From positions 86,461,529 to 86,525,528 of the forward strand of contig CM043959.1 in NCBI GenBank assembly GCA_014529385.2: a stretch of 64,000 nucleotides of DNA, given 5' to 3'. Positions 1 through 11,050 of the stretch are shown one piece after another. Numbering within the stretch: the stretch's first letter is position 1; every line of letters starts with the position of its first letter. Under the pieces are notes generated by a model. It searched no databases. It had not been told where the DNA came from and worked only from the letters and a program-made list of their open reading frames with translations. The position numbers and the translations under genes were made by a program. Source of the stretch: Adiantum capillus-veneris. Lineage: Eukaryota; Streptophyta; Polypodiopsida; Polypodiales; Pteridaceae.

Positions 1-785
1 GTATACTCTCTTATACTAGGACATAGATTAAAACTTCAAACGGTACATTGCCTTGTACCAAAGGTAAGACAAATGGTTGATCTGATGCAAGAACCTCCAA
101 AAACCGCTCCCCACCCGGCATGGTGTCAATGACGTGCTGGTAGTGAGCCTTCAAATCCAGTATTACCTTGATTGAGCGTACACGTGTTGGTATGTGTGAT
201 CTGTCTTGAGATAGGTTGTACTGATTCATGTGAAGCTTAGAGGTGCTTAGTCACTGTCCAAGCTTGTGGGAGAGGGTGGTGTTCTTTCCTGAAACAAACT
301 CAGTAGATCCCTAGTTTCTCTAGTGAGAGTGTGAGCCAATGATTCCGTTATCTGTGCTGCAGCATCAGGTGCGACTTGAAAACTGACTGTGATAATTACC
401 TCGGTGACTTGAGTTGCCCGATTCTCAAAGTACAATAGTGTTGATTCTCTATTGTGTAGAGCTCCTTCCATTTTGTTGTTGTGGGTAGGTTGTAGGTTGC
501 GGACATGGTTTCGACCTTCTCCTTCTTCTTCTTGGCACTTGGCCTATGTATATCCACTGGGTTTGGCGTGTTGGTTGACTCTCCCACTGCAAATCGATTA
601 CTGTTACGCCTGGCACTCGAGCTTTGATGGAGATGCGGAGTTTGTCTAGTTGTGCTTGGAGCTCTTCTTCTTCTGTTGTCCAATTAGCAAATCCTGCTAG
701 CCATTCATCCATTCACAATAGTTTAGGGGTTTCAGTCTTGTAAACTAAAGGGTTTCATGAAAAGATCCTCAGTGGGGGCACCAAA
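1..785 (-). mobile_element. Partial internal region of a second, tandem Tat-like Ty3 copy
   Basis: This stretch continues past the LTR at 786-2337 with its own primer-binding site (764-783) and a leader. The leader holds an 87-residue frame (712-449) that nearly matches 7789-7526, followed by a 74-residue frame (471-247) and a 72-residue frame (229-11). From 384 upward the DNA matches 7461-7862 closely. Below 384 it no longer matches the first copy and reads into unrelated small frames. None of the small frames has a domain I recognise. The arrangement LTR, internal, LTR, internal implies a head-to-tail element that leaves the window at base 1. Confidence 0.7.
764..783 (-). other. Primer-binding site of the second tandem copy
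   Basis: On the minus strand it begins TGGTGCCCCCACTGAGGATC, two bases after the LTR end. It differs by one base from the site at 7841-7860. Confidence 0.6.
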
Positions 786-2337
786 TGACGGTAGCAAAGC
801 GAACCCCGAACCCCAACGGCCTCTAAAGCACCGGGGACCGAATGGCGCGCCTCGAGCCTGTCATGGTAAAGCAAACAGGGGCACCACCTAGCTTCAGCGG
901 CTAGGACACAAACAACACACCACCATAACAAAGTTTTCATCGTAGAGAGATGGATGCTTGGGAGTAATGATGAAGAGGAAAGGGAATGAGATCAAGTGAG
1001 AGAGAGAGAGAGAGACAGTGAGGGAGGGGGTATAGCGGCTTAGTACTTAGGCACCACAAAAGGATGGCGAATCCGCACACCCTTCACACATACACAAGCT
1101 CACTCCAAACACAAGACTAGGTGGCGATTCCGCACAGCTCACATGGGCAAAACATTGCAAGAAAACATACTCACAAAACCTCAAGCTTTATTTAGAGAAT
1201 AAGGCGATGAAATGGGGAGCATAGGGTAGGGGAATGAGAAGGGAGAGAGTGGTAGAGCACATGGCGGATAGGTGGGAGTTGATGGCGAAGACTCGCACGA
1301 GGGTTATGGCATCATCCTTCATTTAGTTGCCCTTCATCTTCCATAGCCAAGGGTGTAGAGGTCATGCTCAAGACAAGCATGGTGATTGCGGTGATGGTGA
1401 TGGTGTGGGTGTGTGTATGTGCACTAGGCACACACAGTGCATAGTGTGTGCTTTGGTGATGTTGTGTGTGTATTTAGTGTGATGGTGACCCCTCTTTATA
1501 TAATGGAGGAGGGGGGAGAAATTATAGAATTTAGAAATGAAGAAATCATTATCTACATAGGCCATGTGACTGTGGGCCCCACTTGTCTGGCTGTGTGTAT
1601 ATGTGCCAGAACAGCAGTCTCATGAGAGCGAGACTAAGAGAGAGAGATGGGTTGATGAAAAAAAGTGAGAGGTGACATGGAGACTAAAGTAATTACAAGA
1701 GGGGAGAGAGGGGAGTGTGTTCAGAGGTGAATCTGTGTGCAGATGTGTGTGAACACAAGAAAAATCAGGTAACCACCGGGTGGGGATGGGTCTGTGGGCA
1801 CCTTTTTCAATGAAACTGAGTGTGTGTGAGTGTGGGGGAGGTTATTTAGCTACAAGACAAGAGACATGGCGCCCTTTAGAGAGAGAGGGGGGTATTTGGG
1901 TCATGGGATATGATAGGAGAGAGAAAGAGGGAGTGGGGTATACTATTTTGGAAGATAGGGTAAGTTGCATGTGAGTTAGGGTGCATTATTGGTGAGTTAT
2001 AATGCATTATTGGTGAGAGGTGGGGTAGCTTGAGGGGAGAGAGAAAGGAGAAAGGACAAGGGGAAGAGAGAGGGGGTTGACTTTTTGAGTGGAGGAGAGG
2101 AAAAGGGACACGCGGCGGGGCAACAGTGAAGAAAAAGGAGGCAAGGTGGGGATGGGCTACCCCGCAGGCATGAGGTGGCCTTTTTTTACCTTTCTTATAT
2201 ATTTACATAATCATGCTTTATTTTTTTCTTACTTTTTTCCAATGCCTTTTATCACTCCCTCCCTAAGAAGGGGTTTTCATGGGGTGGGGACGAGAGAAGA
2301 GGGGTATGGGAGCTTGGCTTGTGAAAAGCCCCCATCA
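786..2337 (-). repeat. Ty3 LTR shared by two tandem copies
   Basis: About 1552 bp. On the minus strand it starts TGATGGGGGC and ends CCGTCA, the usual TG...CA. It closely matches 7863-9393, with scattered substitutions and small indels. It acts as 3' LTR of the copy at 2338-7862 and 5' LTR of the copy at 1-785. It contains a short (GA)n near 1000 and a minus-strand TATA-like TATATAAAG at 1494-1502. Confidence 0.85.
1494..1502 (-). promoter_or_regulatory. TATA-like box in LTR
   Basis: TATATAAAG on the minus strand, about 840 bp into the LTR. It is conserved in the other LTR copy at 8575-8583, so it is a candidate U3 core promoter. Confidence 0.45.
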
Positions 2338-3401
2338 CTTCCATTGGCATACTTTTTCCTGATGATGAAAGGGCCTTCCCATCGGAGCAGGAGTTTCTTA
2401 TCCTTGCGCGTGTTGAAGCGATTGTCGTAGCGGAGCACCAACATTCCTTTCTTCAATTTTTTTTTCCGGAGATGCTCGTTAAAGCTAAGTCGTCTATGCT
2501 CTGCTTGTGCTGCATAATAATTTATTGCTTCTTCTCTGTCCAGCTGCAGTCTTTCCAAGTTGATGATGTGATCTCTCAAATGCATGTTGGGTTGTTGAAG
2601 TTGGCTTGCCATTACTCTGAGACTTTGTAGTTGCACTTCAATGGGCAAGATTGCTTCCTTACCAAATACTAGATGATACGGTGTGAATCCCAAGGATGTA
2701 AGAAATGAAGTTATGTAGGCCCATAAAGCTGGTAGTAGATACTTATCCCAGTCTCCGGGATGATTGTTTACCTGCTTGGTAATAATTTTAGAAACCATTC
2801 CATTTACCTTTTCAACTAGACCATTACATTGAGGGTAATATGGTGAAGAGTGCCTCCTTGTAATGCCCAGTTTCTGCATTAATTCTCCTACCAAGTCTGC
2901 TCTGAAACCTGGCCCTCTATCAGAGATGATCTCTAAAGGTGTGCCAAACCTACAACATATGTGCTCGTAGATAAATTTAGCTACCTCTACCGTTGTGATT
3001 CTAGTGGTGGCTGTAGCCTCTGCCCATCTAGTCATGTAGTCGACCCCCATGATAATGTAGAATTTTCCTGAGTTGGACCTAGGTAATGGCCCAATGGCAT
3101 CGATAGCCCATTTTTCAAATGGGCCATATGAGAGAATAGGTGTCTGTGGTTCAGGCATAAGTGACCTAGTGCCGGCCTTTTGACACAACTTACACGTTTT
3201 GCACCAATGGTGTACATCACGGTTGAGGCTAGGCCATATGAAGCCTGCCTGCAAGATTTTCCTACTTGTTATGTCTAGGGCAAAGTGACCACCACAAACC
3301 CCGTCGTGACAACTAGCAATTACTCCCGTGATTTCCTGAGAGAGAGGGACCTTCCTGAGTATTTGGTCCTTACCCTTACAGTACAAACCGTCATTGATGA
3401 G
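2338..3401 (-). pseudogene. Ty3 integrase segment of the first Tat-like copy
   Basis: This is the integrase end of the polyprotein, which inserts element cDNA into the chromosome. An N-terminal His/Cys zinc-binding region (HFALD...HHWCKTCKLC) is followed by a catalytic core with D in AIDAIGP, D in SDRGPGF and E in GLVEKVNG, which is the DDE triad. A C-terminal WEGPF motif is typical of Ty3 integrases. It is in the same frame as the reverse transcriptase segment but separated from it by a TGA at 3402-3404. The open frame runs on into the LTR as far as 2277, where the extra residues are probably meaningless. Confidence 0.85.
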
Positions 3402-6400
3402 TCAATACCTTGTGGCCTTCCGCGTCAGCCATTGCTTCTGTCCCTTTGTTAAATCTGATGGGCATTCCCCTGTTTCCAAAAAATGCATGATGTCAGGCAA
3501 GGCATCACTTCCTTGAAATAGAGGGAGCTTTAATTTTATTGCTCCAACCACCACTTCCTGTAGTCTTTCACTTGCTAGGGCATCTGCTTCTTGGTTTTGA
3601 GCCCTTGGGATATGGTGTATTTGAACTTCTTCAAACTTACCCAACAAGGTTTTTACACCACTTAAGTGAGTCCTTAAACTAGGATTCTTGCATGTCCATG
3701 CTCCATTTACTTGCCTTACCAGAAGTAGAGCATCCCCAAATACATTAAGGCGTTGTACACCTTGCGAGACGCACCATTGTAGACCCTTGGTTAGTGCTGC
3801 ATACTCAGTTTCATTGTTAGAATGTGAATCTAACAATTGGCCCAACGAAAATACCTTTGTCCCTTTTTCATCAAAGACCACTATGCCTGCAGCTGCTTTG
3901 TCGGACGCTCGCTTGTATGCTCCATCAAAGTAGAGAGAGTATGCTCCTTCTGCCATCGGTGGTATTGGAGGTAATCGGACTTCTCCTTCCTTACATTGCT
4001 TCTCCTTCCTTTCAAAGACTTGGTAGGTCATGAGTCCCCCCAAACTTGCCCTTGTCGTGCTTTCTACCTGTACCGTGTAGTCAAACTCTTGCAGACGAAC
4101 TAGCCATTTAGTAATTCTAGCAGACACATCCATGTGTTGTACAACATAGGGAAATATTTCATCCGTGGTTAGAATCAAAAATTGCTTAGGCAGCAAATAT
4201 GACCTAAACTTTGTAGTTGCAAATCTAAGAGCTAGGACTAAGTGTTCCACATGGGTGAAACCTTTCTCTCCTGCTGTCATCATTCGACCAGAGAAGTAGA
4301 TTGGCCTCATGAAAGATGTCACCGTATCCTTTTGGAGTAGCACAGCCCCCAATGAGTCATCACCAACACTTGAGGTGACATAGAATTTTTCATCCCACTT
4401 AGGTGGTGAGATAGTTGGCAGAGTGGCTAAGACCTCCTTTACCTTGTTGTAGTGATGTTCGCTTTCCTCGTCCCAAGTGAAAGTTGATCTTTGAGTGAGT
4501 TTTTGCAGTGGTAGAACAAGTTTTGATAGTAGATGTATGAATCTACTTAAGTACCTCACCTTCTGTAGAAAAGAGACCAGTTGACGTGCGGTCGTTGGTG
4601 AAGGTAGGGCTATGAGTGCGGACACCTTACTTGGGTCGGCGTTGATACCTTTTGCTGAAATTTCATGGCCTAGTAGAATGACTTTACTCTCCCCAATGTG
4701 GCATTTATCCACATTTAATTGCCCACCTAGGCTTTGCAACCTGGCCAAACCTTCAGTTACCTTTTCTAAATGTGAAATACGGGAGCTATATATACAAAAA
4801 TCATCAATGAACACTCTTATGGATGTTCCAAAGAACGGTTGAAAAACATATGTGACATATCTTTGGAATGTGGCAGGTGCATTTGTGAGACCAAATGGCA
4901 TAACCCTGTATGAAAAACAACCCCATGGCATGATAAAAGTGATTTTTAGCTGATCTTCCAAGGCTATGCGTATTTGAAAGTATCCAGAATAACCATCACA
5001 GACGGTATAGCATTCAAAACCCGCTACTTCATTCAGAATTTCATCCAAGAAAGGGAGAGGAAAGTGGTCTCTCTTTGTAGCTGCATTTAGTGGTTTGTAG
5101 TCAACACAGACCCTCCACTTACCATTCTTTTTAGGCATCACCACTACGGGTGACACCCATTCTGAGTTTTCTACAGGATAGATGAATCCCACCTCCAGCA
5201 ATTTCCTTACCTCGGCCAAGAGTGCCTTTTCTTGTATGACCCCCAGTCGTCGTAGCTTTTGCACAACGGGTTTTACCCCTTCCTTGAGCTTAATATGATG
5301 TTCCACCACTGTAATGCCTGTGATTCTTTCATAGTTGTCAATAAACAGGTTAGGAAATCCCATCAACATTTGCAAAAAACTATCTTTCTCCTCAAGTGTT
5401 AATTCCGTAGACAACATACCCTTCAACCTACTTCCTCCTAGGCCAGGTGATTTGCTCTCCTCTTCATTGGGTTGCCCTTTTGGTGATGGATCACCAGTTG
5501 TGCTTACCCTTTGTGGATCCTTCATAATGATACCCATCACATCAATGGAACTGTCCCTTTCGTCGGTGGATGTGGTCTCCTCCTCAGAACTGGAAGATTC
5601 GCTAGTGGTTTCATCTGCCGATGTTTCCAGATTCATTTGCTTCTGCTTGCCAATCCTCATGTCGTAGTAGATTGTCTCCCCTTTCTTACCGGTCATGCGT
5701 AGAAGGCCAGTACCCCAGTCTTGTTTTGCCTTCATGGCCATCAACCATGGCCTTCCCAAAATTAGTGGATAGCCCTCCCCCTTAGTAGGCATTACAAAAA
5801 CATCTACCTCTACCTCAGTGTTGAAAGCTTTGATTTTCACGGCACTTACCACACCCACACACTTTACTTTTGCATTGTTTGCCATCTTTGCCTTGCATGG
5901 AGAAGGCCTGTCAACCTCGAGCCCTAATCGAAGCATCATAGCTTTGCTCATTACATAGATTTGTGCACCTCCATCAATGTAGGTGTTTCCAACCCTCTTT
6001 CCTTTTATGTTTACGTCGACAATTGGAAGGATGTCATCCATGTTGCATCCCGAAATTGCTCCGGCTACCTTTGTTTTGGAGCGTCTTGTACTTACCATTT
6101 TAGACCATTGTCGCCTTACTTTTGGTGCAAGATGTAGCAGCTGTGGCCATGTAATCTTCGGTCCTTGCCCTGCCACATCCAATGTTAGATCATAGGGCTT
6201 AGAACTTTCCCCTAGCTGGAAGTCGGTGATGCCCAATTTCCGTCGTGGCCTGGATGGCCTCTTGCTAGTTTCTCCTCTCATGCTTCTCTCATCATCTGAT
6301 TGTGTAGCTTTCTCCCTCCTAGCTCTTTTCACAGTCATGGCTTCAAGTGGTTCTAAAAAGGTTACCTTCTCCTTACCCTTGTCCCTCTCCTTTGCTCTGG

Positions 6401-6410
6401 GTGGATCCAC
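3402..6410 (-). pseudogene. Ty3 protease, reverse transcriptase and dual RNase H segment
   Basis: About 1000 residues. The protease motif is YIDGGAQ near residue 145, with DGG where DSG or DTG is usual, then PLILGRPWL. The reverse transcriptase covers roughly residues 390-570, with WRVCVDY, MPFGLTNAPATFQ and FIDD as the catalytic box. A Ty3-type RNase H and connection follow. A second, archaeal-type RNase H lies near 815-945, with D in YFDGAY, E in NNETEY, D in FGDALL and D in QEADALA. Two RNase H domains are the mark of the Tat lineage of plant Ty3 elements. A TGA at 3402-3404 cuts it from integrase. The frame differs from gag, so a frameshift or readthrough lay near 6410-6450. Confidence 0.88.
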
Positions 6411-6448
6411 TACTACGGATTTTCCTTTCTCTTCTAGCCTTATGATGT

Positions 6449-7414
6449 TTACAGGGCGATCAGGTGGTGGGCTGGTGGAAGAGGTGGGATGGATGCTTGT
6501 AGTGGTGTCTGGGGTGGACGTAGAATTTGTGTTGGTGGGGGTGGTGCTCGGGGTGGGGGTGTTCTTTCTCTAGGGGGTGACAATTGGTTCCTCCTACCTC
6601 CTCTATTATAGTTTTGTCGTGGTTTGGGACAGTAGAACATACCGTGACCGTCTTCTCCGCAGTTGTAGCAATGATACTCCCTGTTTTGTCGTCGTGCTCT
6701 TCCAGGGACTTGATCTCTTTCTTGACTCCTCCCTTCCTGTATTAAGTGGACAGACAAATTCTGCAGTTGGTCAGTAATATGGGCCAACATATCTTGTTGG
6801 TCATCTCTTACCCCAAGAGCCGGTGGTGGTGGTATGGTGGTTGTCGTAGTTGCTGGTCGACGCGATGTTCCTGCTTCTGTTGACTCGGTTTCTTTGGCTT
6901 TCATTCGCAGCTTCTTGTCCTTAAGGCGAGCAATCTCAACGGCTAACTCGTACGTAGCCGGGAATCTACCTTTCACCTTCTCCTTGAGAAGCGGCCATAA
7001 GCCATGCGTGAACCGGTCTTTTTTTAGGAAATCGGGTGCAGCTTCCCCCCTAGCCAGTGACTCAACCCACCGTTCCCACAAATCCACAAATTTGGACTCA
7101 TAGGTGGCATATTCTAAAAGACCCTCCTGCTTCAAGTCTCTCAACTTGTCCCACAACTTTTCTGAAGTGGTACCTCCCCCAAAGCGCCTCTTAAAAGCGG
7201 TTTTTAAGGGTTCCTAGTCATCCTTGGTTGCTTGTGGAAGTGCATTGTACCATGATCTAGCTTCTAGCTTCATGAGATGCTTAAAGATTCTAACCCGGGA
7301 TTCATCCGTATCTTTGTTGATCACTACACATGCTATTTCAAAGTCATCTAGGAAGTCTGTTACAAAATCCTCCCCCTTCTTTCCTTTAAATGTTGGAAAT
7401 GCTACACTTGCCAT
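6449..7414 (-). pseudogene. Ty3 Gag with CCHC zinc knuckle
   Basis: Structural Gag of the first Tat-like copy. I take the start as the ATG at 7412-7414, reading MASVAFPTFKG. The capsid-like region includes ARSWYNALP and DRFTHGLWP. The nucleocapsid has CYNCGEDGHGMFYC, which is C-x2-C-x4-H-x4-C, and a proline-rich tail follows. A TAG at 7214-7216 interrupts the frame, at a position where a tryptophan codon would fit. The two halves are in the same frame. Protein lengths and order fit a Ty3 Gag. Confidence 0.82.
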
Positions 7415-7840
7415 GATTACTGAGAGAGAGCTAGAAAGACACACTGCTTAACTTGCAAACTGACTGTGATAATTACCTCGGTGACTTGAGTTACCCGATT
7501 CTCAAAGTACAATAGTGTTGATTCTCTATTGTGTAGAGCTCCTTCCATTTTGTTGTTGTGGGTTGGTTGTAGGTTGCGGACATGGTTTCGACCTTCTCCT
7601 TCTTCTTCTTGGGACTTGGCCTATGTATATCCACTGGGTTTGGCGTGTTGGTTGACTCTCCCACTGCAAATCGATTACTGTTACGCCTGGCACTCGAGCT
7701 TCGATGGAGATGCGGAGTTCGTCTAGTTGTGCTTGGAGCTCTTCTTCTTCTGTCGTCCAATTAGAAAATCCTGCTAGCCATTCATCCATTCACAATAGTT
7801 TAGGGATTTCAGTCTTGTAAACTGAAGGGTTTCATGAAAA
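7415..7840 (-). other. Leader of the first Tat-like copy with small frames
   Basis: Region between primer-binding site and gag. It holds an 87-residue frame (7789-7526) beginning MDEWLAGFSNW, with a basic RRRRRR patch, and an overlapping frame starting MEGALHNRES that ends just before the gag ATG. The same frames occur in the second copy at 396-712. No domain is recognised. They could be a small upstream protein or chance open frames in a conserved leader. Confidence 0.45.
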
Positions 7841-7860
7841 GATCCTCCGTGGGGGCACCA
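7841..7860 (-). other. Primer-binding site, non-iMet
   Basis: The plus strand reads GATCCTCCGTGGGGGCACCA, so the minus strand begins TGG two bases after the LTR end. It is identical over 20 nt to the site of a different element at 37580-37599. It fits a tRNA whose 3' end is GGGGGCACCA and does not fit initiator Met. I do not assign the tRNA. Confidence 0.65.
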
Positions 7861-7862
7861 AA

Positions 7863-9393
7863 TGACGGGAGCAAAGCGAACCCCGAACCCCCGACGGCCT
7901 CTAAAACACCGGGGACCGAATGGCGCGCCTCGAGCCTGTCATGGTAAAGCAAATAGGGGGCATCACCTAGCTTCAGCGGCTAGGACGCAAACAACACACC
8001 ACCATAACAAAGTTTTCATCCAAGAGAGATGGATGCTTGGGAGTAATGATGAAGAGGAAAGGGAATGAGATCAAGTGAGAGAGAGAGAGAGAGAGAGACA
8101 GTGAGGGAGGGGGTATAGCGGCTTAGTACTTAGGCACCACAAAAGGATGGCGAATCCGCACACCCTTCACACATACACAAGCTCACTCCAAACACAAGAC
8201 TAGGTGGCGATTCCGCACACCTCACATGGGCAAAACATTGCAAGAAAACATACTCACAAAACCTCAAGCTTTATTTAGAGAATAAAGCGATGAAATGGGG
8301 AGCATAGGGTAGGGGATGAGAAGGGAGAGGGTGGTAGAGCACATGGCGGATAGGTGGGAGTTGATGGCGAAGACTCGCACGAGGGTTATGGCCATCATCC
8401 TTCATTTAGTTGCCCTTCATCTTCCATAGCCAAGGGTGTAGAGGTCATGCTCAAGACGAGCATGGTGATTGCGGTGATGGTGATGGTGTGGGTGTGTGTG
8501 TGTGCACTAGGCACACAGTGCATAGTGTGTTCTTTGGTGATGTTGTGTGTGTATTTAGTGTGATGGTGACCCCTCTTTATATAGGGGAGGAGGGGGGAGG
8601 AATTCTAGAATTTAGAAATGAAGAAATCATTATCTACATAGGCCATGTGACTGTGGGCCCCACTTGTCTGGCTGTGTGTATATGTGCGAGAACAGCAGTC
8701 TCATGAGAGAGAGACTAAGAGAGAGAGATGGGTTGATGAAAAAAAGTAAGAGGTGACATGGAGAATAAAGTAATTACAAGAGGGGAGTGTGTTAAGAGGT
8801 GAATCTGTGTGCAGATGTCTATGAACACAAGAAAAATCAGGTAACCACCGGGTGGGGATGGGTCTGTGGGCACCTTTTTCAATGAAACTGAGTGTGTGTG
8901 AGTGTGGGGGAGGTTATTTAGCTACAAGACAAGAGACATGGCGCCCTTTACAGAGAGAGGGGGGTATTTGGGTCATGGGATATGATAGGAGAGAGAAAGA
9001 GGGGGTGGTGTATACTATTTTGGAAGATAGGGTAAGTTGCATGTGAGTTAGGGTGCATTATTGGTGAGTTATAATGCATTATTGGTGAGAGGTGGGGTAG
9101 CTTGAGGGGAGAGAGAAAGGAGAAAGGACAAGGGTTGACCTTTTGAGTGGAGGAGAGGAAAAGTGACACCCGGCCAGGCAACAGTGAAGAAAAAGGAGGC
9201 AAGGTGGGGATGGGCTACCCCGCAAGCATGAGGTGGCCTATTTTACCTTTCTTATATATTTACATAATCATACTTTATTTTTTTCTTAATTTTTCCAATG
9301 CCTTTTATCACTCCCTCCATAAGAGGGGGTTTTCATGGGGTGGGGACGAGAGAAGAGGGGTATGGGAGCTTGGCTTGTGAAAAGCCCCCATCA
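7863..9393 (-). repeat. 5' LTR of the first Tat-like Ty3 copy
   Basis: About 1531 bp, minus strand TGATGGGGGC...CCGTCA, matching 786-2337. It includes (GA)n near 8080, a GT-rich stretch near 8490 and a TATA-like box at 8575-8583. Its outer edge at 9393 abuts the leader of the plus-strand chromovirus. Its target duplication cannot be tested because the far end of the array is outside the window. Confidence 0.85.
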
Positions 9394-9732
9394 TTGTTAA
9401 TTATAATAGGGTAAGTGAAACTGGTATCTATTATCGGTTTTGTTGAGCCCACTATGTGGGGGATGGAGCACACCTCGAGAGCTTTGGACTTAATAATGGA
9501 GTCTTTTTAGACTTTCCTACGGATTTACCATTCTTGAGCCATAAGAAGTCTGAAAGGAGCTAGCCCTTGGTTCCTCTGCTATGTTAGACCTACACCTCTA
9601 CTCTCTATAATTAACCACTTCGAGCCGTGGGTGTAGATACTTAAGAGCCGATTCTCAAAGGCTAAGAGGAGTGGCAACTAAGGTTTTGAATTGCCAAAGC
9701 ATATACTAAGTACATACATAAATTTTGTTAAC
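9394..9732 (+). other. 5' leader of the chromovirus (5' LTR not seen)
   Basis: Non-coding lead-in to the gag at 9733. A TGGTATC at about 9422 could be the start of a decayed iMet-type primer-binding site, but only the first seven bases match. The 5' LTR is absent here. The Tat-like array ends exactly at 9393, so it probably inserted into or beside that LTR. Confidence 0.5.
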
Positions 9733-11050
9733 ATGGCTGACAATAATCAAGAGAGTAGAATGAACATTGATAGCTTTGACTTTGCACATGAAGGTGCTAA
9801 TGATGATGCTCCCATGTTTGTGAATTATCTCGTCACTAGGTTGCAGCAAGCTATGGGCAACCCTGCTTTGCAAGCCGAAGTTACTCAACAACTTCGTGCT
9901 CATGGAATTTCCCTTCCTCTCCAAGAGGAGAGAGAGCTTAGGAGGCCTCTTGAAGAGACCCCCAAAAGAAGACTCTCTCCCATTCGAGAGGAGGAATCCA
10001 AAGAGCAAGAAAGCAAGGAAAGTTTAAGTTCCTCTGAAGATGTGGCTCCACGAAGACGGCGGTCTAGACAATCACCTACTCCTCCCAAGAGGAAAGGATC
10101 AACACATAGTCCTTCTCCTCATCACTCTGATAGGCAAGAGAGGAAACAAAGGAAGAAAAGGGCTAGGAAGAGGTCACCCTCTTCTCCTTCTTCTTCACCT
10201 TCCTCCTCTTTCGATGAAAGTTATGGCTATTCTCCTAGAGAATACAAGAGGGAAGGACATCGCAAATCATTTCCTGCATGGCGAAGGTCACAAAAGCTAA
10301 AGAAGTTCAAGGAGGGAGGAAAGAGTATCTCCTTTCTCACCTATGATGGCACCTTCGGTGCTACCGACAAAGTGTTGGCCTTCATCCAGCAATTTGATGC
10401 GGCCTTTGAAGATGAGGGCTTCACAGAGTCCTCCAAGCTACGCCATGTAGTTATGCACTTCCAAAAATCAGCTCGTCAATGGTGGGCTAGCCTTCGTGGA
10501 AATGGTGAATCCCCAAAGACATGGAAAACTCTACGAGTTTCCATCATGAAGCAATTCCTTGCAAGCGATGCAAAGGACAAAGTGCTTACCGAATGGTGCA
10601 GCTTGAAGCTCCTCTCCCATGAGTCTATCCACAAATATGTAGACAAGTTTTGGGATTTACATCTCAAGGCTACTGTCTGTGCAGGATTACGTGAAGAGAT
10701 GGCCGAATACATCAACTCTGAACGGCCTGGTACTATTAGTGAAGTAATCCATCACACCATGGTTGCTTCACGCATCAATTTCCATCAAGGGCTAGACGTA
10801 ATGTCAAGCCCATGGAAAACAAAGATAAAAATGATGCAAAGGGAAAAACCAATGTTCAAAATACTTCCCAAGCCAATTCCAACAACAACAACAATCAGTC
10901 CAAGGAGAAGGGAGTTTACAAAGGTAAAAACAAACTCTCTCCTGAAGAGCTTGAAGCTTTTCGCAAGGACCATAAGTGTTTCAAGTGTTGGGAGAAAGGA
11001 CATGGCTATCATTCTTGCCCCAAGAAGAATGCTCGCAATGAGACTCCTAG
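9733..11050 (+). pseudogene. Chromovirus Gag with zinc knuckle
   Basis: Gag of a Ty3 chromovirus, starting MADNNQESRMN at 9733. An acidic and Ser/Arg-rich N-terminal part (near 9900-10250) precedes a capsid-like region with ARQWWASLRGNG and VLTEWCSLKLL. The zinc knuckle CFKCWEKGHGYHSC lies near 10980-11020. The knuckle is in a different frame from the first 350 residues, so a frameshift lies near 10790-10811. Confidence 0.8.

Noticed and set aside
384-785. Treating the whole duplicated block 384-2337 / 7461-9393 as the LTR
   Set aside because: The block contains the primer-binding site and leader. The true LTR ends at 786 and 7863, where CA is followed two bases later by the primer site.
9422-9438. 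Firm call of an iMet primer-binding site for the chromovirus
   Set aside because: Only TGGTATC matches; the following ten bases do not, and no LTR end with CA precedes it.
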